DNA of 18,187 bases from positions 1 to 18,187 of the forward strand of contig JAAYLY010000134.1 of assembly GCA_012521625.1 (NCBI GenBank). The letters are read 5' to 3'. The translations under genes were made by a program, and so were the position numbers. Source of the DNA: Tissierellia bacterium (GTDB taxonomy: Bacteria > Bacillota > Clostridia > Tissierellales > Tissierellaceae). This document shows, piece by piece, positions 14,682-18,187 of this stretch. Every line of letters begins with the position of its first letter. The first letter of the stretch is position 1. The notes under the pieces were generated by a model. The model made no database searches. It had not been told where the DNA came from and saw only the letters and a program-made list of their open reading frames with translations.

Positions 14682-15716
14682 TTAAACATTTTTTTCCAAG
14701 ATATTGCTCACATGCCTTGAGAATATCTTTAAAATCCTTATAAGGTTTAGGTAATCCATCCTTGTAGGCCCAATTATGCCGATCTTTCCAACGGTCTTGC
14801 CATCAACTGTATAGGTGGCAGTTATGATGCTTATATCCTTAATAGGTGAGTATATATTCTCCTGTCCAATAATTATATCTATATCATCTGATAAGGCTGT
14901 GTTTTGAAGTATGTTGATCAATAACTCCTTATCCTCTATGAAGGAGAGAAAGGATTTGGCCTTTTCTATATCCTTATATTCTGGGAAATTCAATATATTG
15001 GTTATTCCTTCAGAATACAATTCTATAGTGATCAATTCTTTAATAACATCTGTAAGGGCATTTAAAAGACCCTTTAAGAAATCATCATCAAATTGATATA
15101 GGACTATCCGGCCCTGATTCAAGATCTTTAAGATGTCGTCTAGGGTCTTATCCTTAAACTGATGGTATAGATAGTTGGAGATCATATTCAATTCATCCTG
15201 GCTAATACCATAGTCTGTCTTATAAATGGAATTTTTAATCAAGCCGTTATTACATACGATTACTGTCAATACTCCTACCCCGTCGATTGGAACCATTTGC
15301 AACTGCTTAATATGGCTTCCCTTTAATTTAGGGGTAGCTACTAGGGAGGTGTAGTTGGTAATGGCTGATAATATCTTTGCTGAGCTTTGGATTAAATCCT
15401 CCATATTCCAAGATTCCCTGGCCAGAATCTCCTTAATCTTCCTATTGTATATATCGTCCATGGGGGCCATATTTAATTTTAGTAATTGGTCCACATACAA
15501 CCTATAAGCCTTATCAGAGGGAACTCTACCTGCAGAAGAATGGGGTTTGCTTAAGTAGCCTAATTCTTCCAAGTCTGACATCTCATTTCTTATGGTAGCA
15601 GAACTTACCCCTAGTTCATAATTCTTAGATAGAGTACGGGAGCCTACAGGCTCTGCACTTTCTATATAGGATTTGATGACGGCATATAGAACCATCAGCT
15701 TCCTTTCATCCAACAT
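14682..15716 (-). CDS. hrcA: Heat-inducible transcription repressor HrcA
   Basis: Repressor of 344 residues that binds CIRCE and controls class I heat-shock genes; GroEL normally helps keep it active. The N-terminal winged-helix part begins MLDERKLMVLYAVIKSYIE and has GSRTLSKNYELGVSSATIRN and LEELGYLSKPHSSAGRVPS, a very strong HrcA signature. The C-terminal part has the GAF-like domain with VGKIGIIGPTRMDYLNLI near the end. The chosen ATG at 15716 has GAGGTGAG upstream. A longer frame to 15758 would run across the CIRCE operator, which argues against it. The gene is first in the operon, so HrcA represses its own synthesis as well as grpE, dnaK and dnaJ. Confidence 0.97.
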   Translation of the reverse strand: MLDERKLMVLYAVIKSYIESAEPVGSRTLSKNYELGVSSATIRNEMSDLEELGYLSKPHSSAGRVPSDKAYRLYVDQLLKLNMAPMDDIYNRKIKEILARESWNMEDLIQSSAKILSAITNYTSLVATPKLKGSHIKQLQMVPIDGVGVLTVIVCNNGLIKNSIYKTDYGISQDELNMISNYLYHQFKDKTLDDILKILNQGRIVLYQFDDDFLKGLLNALTDVIKELITIELYSEGITNILNFPEYKDIEKAKSFLSFIEDKELLINILQNTALSDDIDIIIGQENIYSPIKDISIITATYTVDGKTVGKIGIIGPTRMDYLNLIRILKIFSRHVSNILEKNV

Positions 15717-15751
15717 AATTCTCACCTCAAACTGCACTCTGGATGCCGTTG

Positions 15752-15778
15752 TTAGCACTCTAGTTTGGCGAGTGCTAA
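15752..15778 (-). promoter_or_regulatory. CIRCE operator (HrcA binding site)
   Basis: A perfect match to the CIRCE consensus: TTAGCACTC, nine bases, GAGTGCTAA. It lies between the promoter and hrcA, about 36 bases before the ATG, and covers the predicted transcript start region. HrcA bound here should repress the whole hrcA-grpE-dnaK-dnaJ operon. Confidence 0.98.
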
Positions 15779-15791
15779 TGCTTACATTTAT

Positions 15792-15820
15792 AAAATATCA
15801 CTTAGGCTTCAGTTTGTCAA
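15792..15820 (-). promoter_or_regulatory. SigA-type promoter of the hrcA operon
   Basis: On the minus strand a perfect TTGACA (15820-15815), 17 bases, then TATTTT (15797-15792, four of six to TATAAT). Predicted transcription begins near 15785, immediately before CIRCE. The -35 box lies just 16 bases beyond the hemW stop codon. Confidence 0.82.
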
Positions 15821-15835
15821 TAGATATTACCAATT

Positions 15836-16975
15836 CTAGTCAGGTAAAAAGTCCACTTCCACTAGATTGGCTAAATCCAATCCCTTATCCGATAATCTTA
15901 AAGTCCTTTCATCTTCTACTACTAGGCCGTTTTTCTTATGTTTTTCGATTATTTCTCCGTAAATATCCTTTATATTGAATTTAAAACGGTCCGTAAACTC
16001 CCTCTTATCTATGCCCCTTATTAACCTTAGGCCTAATATAAAGTATTCTGCTATTTCAAGTTTCTTATCTATATATTCTTCTTCTACAATAGGCAGGCTG
16101 TTAGAACTTAGGGTTTGGATGTATTCCTTTAAGTCTGTGGTGTTGGAAAACCTCCTATTGTTAAAATAGGAATGGCTAGCTAGGCCTAGCCCTATATAGG
16201 GTTTGACCTTCCAGTAGACTAAATTATGTTTACACTCATATCCATTATATGCAAAATTAGAAATTTCATAATGATTATACCCCTTCTCCCTTAGATAAGC
16301 CCTAACCTGATGGTATAGCCTTCTTTCATCATCTTCATCTAAAAGCTTTATCTTACCATCATGATACCAATTATAGATGGGGGTATTAGGCTCTATAATC
16401 AGGCTGTAGTAGGATATATGTTTAATCCCTAATTGAACCAGGCTGGTTACATCCTTTATTCCATCCTCAAGGGTCTGGTCAGGTAGGTTGAAGATTAAGT
16501 CCACATTGATATTTTCAAAACCTACTGCTTCTAGTAAGTCATAGGAATGAAAGAAATCTTTTTTATCATGGCTTCTACCTAGCTTTTTTAAAATCCCATC
16601 ATTTAAAGTCTGTAAACCTAGGCTGATCCTATTGATGCCAGCCTCCCTATATATCTTCAACTTCTCACCATCTAAGGTTTTAGGATTGGCCTCTAGGCTG
16701 ACTTCCATTTGCCTGTGGATATTAAAATTTTTTTGTATATGTTCTAATATCCTATAGATATATTTACCATCTATGGCAGATGGGGTGCCACCACCAATAA
16801 AGATGGTCCTTACCTTATAGTTCTTTAGCCTATCCTTATATGAATCTAATTCTATGATCAAACTCTTAATATAGTCTTCAACCAGGTGGAATTTCCCAGG
16901 AAATGAGGCAAAGTCACAATAATGACACTTGCTGGTGCAAAAAGGGATGTGTATATAAATGCTAATATCTTCCAT
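15836..16975 (-). CDS. hemW: Heme chaperone HemW (radical SAM)
   Basis: Radical-SAM protein of 379 residues, often mislabelled as coproporphyrinogen III oxidase. The cluster motif CTSKCHYC (Cys13, 17, 20) lies after YIHIPF. GGGTPS (61-66) and EANPKTLDGEKL (95-106) form the SAM site. The diagnostic HNLVYW (250-255) is the HNxxYW heme-binding motif of HemW; true HemN lacks it and is longer. The family delivers heme to membrane respiratory enzymes. The ATG at 16975 is preceded by a perfect AAGGAGGT. The lepA-hemW-hrcA order matches B. subtilis. The stop is only 16 bases from the -35 box of the heat-shock promoter, with no clear terminator between, so hemW transcription could run into hrcA. Confidence 0.95.
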   Translation of the reverse strand: MEDISIYIHIPFCTSKCHYCDFASFPGKFHLVEDYIKSLIIELDSYKDRLKNYKVRTIFIGGGTPSAIDGKYIYRILEHIQKNFNIHRQMEVSLEANPKTLDGEKLKIYREAGINRISLGLQTLNDGILKKLGRSHDKKDFFHSYDLLEAVGFENINVDLIFNLPDQTLEDGIKDVTSLVQLGIKHISYYSLIIEPNTPIYNWYHDGKIKLLDEDDERRLYHQVRAYLREKGYNHYEISNFAYNGYECKHNLVYWKVKPYIGLGLASHSYFNNRRFSNTTDLKEYIQTLSSNSLPIVEEEYIDKKLEIAEYFILGLRLIRGIDKREFTDRFKFNIKDIYGEIIEKHKKNGLVVEDERTLRLSDKGLDLANLVEVDFLPD

Positions 16976-17021
16976 AATACCTCCTTATTATAGGGCTAAA
17001 TAGCCCATTTAACATAAGAAA

Positions 17022-17042
17022 TGCGACATAGAGTATGTCGCA
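17022..17042 (-). terminator. Hairpin between lepA and hemW, possible weak terminator
   Basis: A perfect 9-bp stem TGCGACATA/TATGTCGCA with a 3-base loop starts a few bases after the lepA stop. It is followed on the minus strand by TTTCTTATGTT, only partly T-rich, so read-through into hemW is likely. A second short repeat, GGGCTA-2-TAGCCC (16993-17006), lies closer to hemW. Confidence 0.45.
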
Positions 17043-17047
17043 AATCC

Positions 17048-18187
17048 TTACTTACTTTCATCATATTTTAATACTGTTAAAAAGGCCTCCTGTGGAACTT
17101 CTACAGAGCCTATTTGACGCATTCGCTTCTTACCCTCTTTTTGTTTCTCCAGTAGTTTTCTCTTTCTACTTATGTCTCCACCGTAGCATTTAGCCAATAC
17201 GTCCTTTCTAAGGGCTTTTATAGTCTCCCTAGCAATGATCTTAGATCCTATGGCTGCCTGTATTGGGATTGCAAATTGATGTCTAGGTATTACATCTACT
17301 AATTTTTCAGCTATACTCCTACCCCTTTCATAAGCCTTGTCCCTATGGACTATTAATGAAAAGGCATCCACTAACTGTCCGTTTATCAATATGTCTAGTT
17401 TTACTAGGTCAGATTTTACATATCCCTTTAAATCGTAATCTAAGGAGGCATAACCACGGGTCCTGGATTTCAATGCATCGAAGAAGTCGTAGATAACCTC
17501 ATTTAATGGCAATTCATAATGCATTACCACCCTGGTCTCCTCAAGATATTCCATATTTATAAATTTACCCCTCTTATTTTGGCACAATTCCATAATAGCA
17601 CCTACATATTCGGTAGGGGTCATAATGGAAGCATCTACTATAGGTTCCTCCATGTATTCGATTTCCGTTGCAGGGGGCATGTTGGTTGGGTTTTGAATCT
17701 CTAAAACTTCCCCATTGCTTTTCTTAATCCTATAGATTACACTTGGAGCAGTAGTGATTACATTTAGATTAAATTCCCTGTCTAACCTCTCCTGGATGAT
17801 TTCCATATGAAGTAGGCCTAAAAAACCACACCTAAAGCCGAAACCTAAAGCTGCTGAGGTTTCTGGTTCAAAAACTAAGGCTGCATCATTTACCTGTAAC
17901 TTCTCTAAGGCTTCCCTTACGCTGTTAAAGTCCTCCCCTTCAGCTGGATATATACCACAATATACCATAGGTACTACCTCTTTATAGCCTGGCAGGGGCT
18001 CTGCCGTAGGATTATGGGCATCTGTTATGGTATCCCCTACCCTTGCTTCCTTTACGTTCTTTATGCTAGCCGTAATAAAACCTACATCTCCAGCCTCTAG
18101 CTTATCCACCAGGATATTTTTGGAAGTACTTACGCCTACTTCTACCACTTCAAATTCCTTATCTGTAGCCATCATCTTGATCTTCAT
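17048..18187 (-). CDS. lepA: Elongation factor 4 (LepA), C-terminal part only
   Basis: Partial: the right window edge cuts the gene, and the Met at the edge is internal (about 220 N-terminal residues, including the GTPase domain, are outside). The visible 379 residues hold domains II, III, V-like and the LepA-specific C-terminal domain. ALGFGFRCGFLGLLHMEIIQ and the C-terminal LAKCYGGDISRKRKLLEKQK, followed by a KKRM segment and VPQEAFL, are unmistakable LepA signatures. EF4 is a ribosome-bound GTPase that remodels stalled or back-translocated ribosomes and aids 30S assembly. hemW lies 72 nt downstream, across a hairpin. Confidence 0.98.
   Translation of the reverse strand: MKIKMMATDKEFEVVEVGVSTSKNILVDKLEAGDVGFITASIKNVKEARVGDTITDAHNPTAEPLPGYKEVVPMVYCGIYPAEGEDFNSVREALEKLQVNDAALVFEPETSAALGFGFRCGFLGLLHMEIIQERLDREFNLNVITTAPSVIYRIKKSNGEVLEIQNPTNMPPATEIEYMEEPIVDASIMTPTEYVGAIMELCQNKRGKFINMEYLEETRVVMHYELPLNEVIYDFFDALKSRTRGYASLDYDLKGYVKSDLVKLDILINGQLVDAFSLIVHRDKAYERGRSIAEKLVDVIPRHQFAIPIQAAIGSKIIARETIKALRKDVLAKCYGGDISRKRKLLEKQKEGKKRMRQIGSVEVPQEAFLTVLKYDESK

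Noticed and set aside
14685..14697. A-rich run at the hrcA 3' end as a programmed frameshift site
   Set aside because: The frame ends normally within three codons and no downstream structure or useful alternate frame is seen.
15717..15758. Fourteen extra N-terminal codons on HrcA
   Set aside because: The extension runs through the CIRCE operator and lies upstream of a well-placed GAGGTGAG site. The HrcA family starts at MLDERK-like sequence.
16987..16992. TATAAT just upstream of hemW as a promoter
   Set aside because: Transcription from it would begin in the AAGGAGGT ribosome-binding site, and the base at -35 is not promoter-like. It is probably a chance AT-rich hexamer.
1..18187. CRISPR arrays, insertion sequences, prophage, tRNA or rRNA
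   Set aside because: No regularly spaced repeats, transposase, integrase or phage-type proteins, and no cloverleaf or rRNA-like sequence were found on either strand.

Overview
The window is a compact block of housekeeping and heat-shock genes in which every supported gene reads on the minus strand. The host looks like a low-GC, spore-forming Firmicute of the Clostridia/Tissierellia kind. The grounds are heavy use of ATA, AGG, CTA and TTA codons, strong AGGAGG ribosome-binding sites, TTG/GTG starts, a CIRCE/HrcA heat-shock system, a short Gram-positive-type DnaK, and the sporulation genes yqfC and yqfD. I cannot name the genus from sequence alone.

In transcription order (high to low coordinates) the genes are lepA (3' part only), hemW, hrcA, grpE, dnaK, dnaJ, prmA, rsmE, mtaB, hinT, rpsU, a long-form nfeD, floA, a small membrane/coiled-coil protein in the yqfB position, yqfC, yqfD, phoH, ybeY, a dgkA-PAP2 fusion, and the 5' part of a DUF3048 (YerB-like) lipoprotein gene. 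As I remember it, this is nearly the whole lepA-to-dgkA order of Bacillus subtilis. Four things differ: hinT is inserted, yqeY is missing between rpsU and nfeD, a PAP2 phosphatase domain is fused to DgkA, and DUF3048 follows where cdd/era would be expected.

Region 1 (about 18187-10900) is the heat-shock operon. A TTGACA-N17-TATTTT promoter lies directly upstream of a perfect CIRCE operator (15752-15778), so HrcA should repress hrcA-grpE-dnaK-dnaJ. Two hairpins lie between dnaK and dnaJ, and an intrinsic terminator begins in the dnaJ stop codon.

Region 2 (about 10860-7096) is a translation and RNA-modification group: prmA, rsmE, mtaB and hinT are tightly packed or overlapping. rpsU follows under its own strong promoter and ends in a 13-bp-stem terminator. 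Region 3 (7017-4213) is the NfeD-flotillin membrane-microdomain pair plus the small coiled-coil protein, closed by a terminator whose loop holds the last stop codon. Region 4 (4195-1) holds yqfC-yqfD (sporulation), phoH-ybeY (RNA metabolism), dgkA-PAP2 (undecaprenyl-phosphate supply) and the lipoprotein.

No mobile element, CRISPR array, tRNA, rRNA or phage gene was seen, and no gene-free stretch exceeds 300 bases. I found no convincing undescribed multi-gene system. The most interesting items are the kinase-phosphatase fusion, the hairpins between dnaK and dnaJ, the coding-like fragment in the yqeY position, and the unassigned FloA neighbour.
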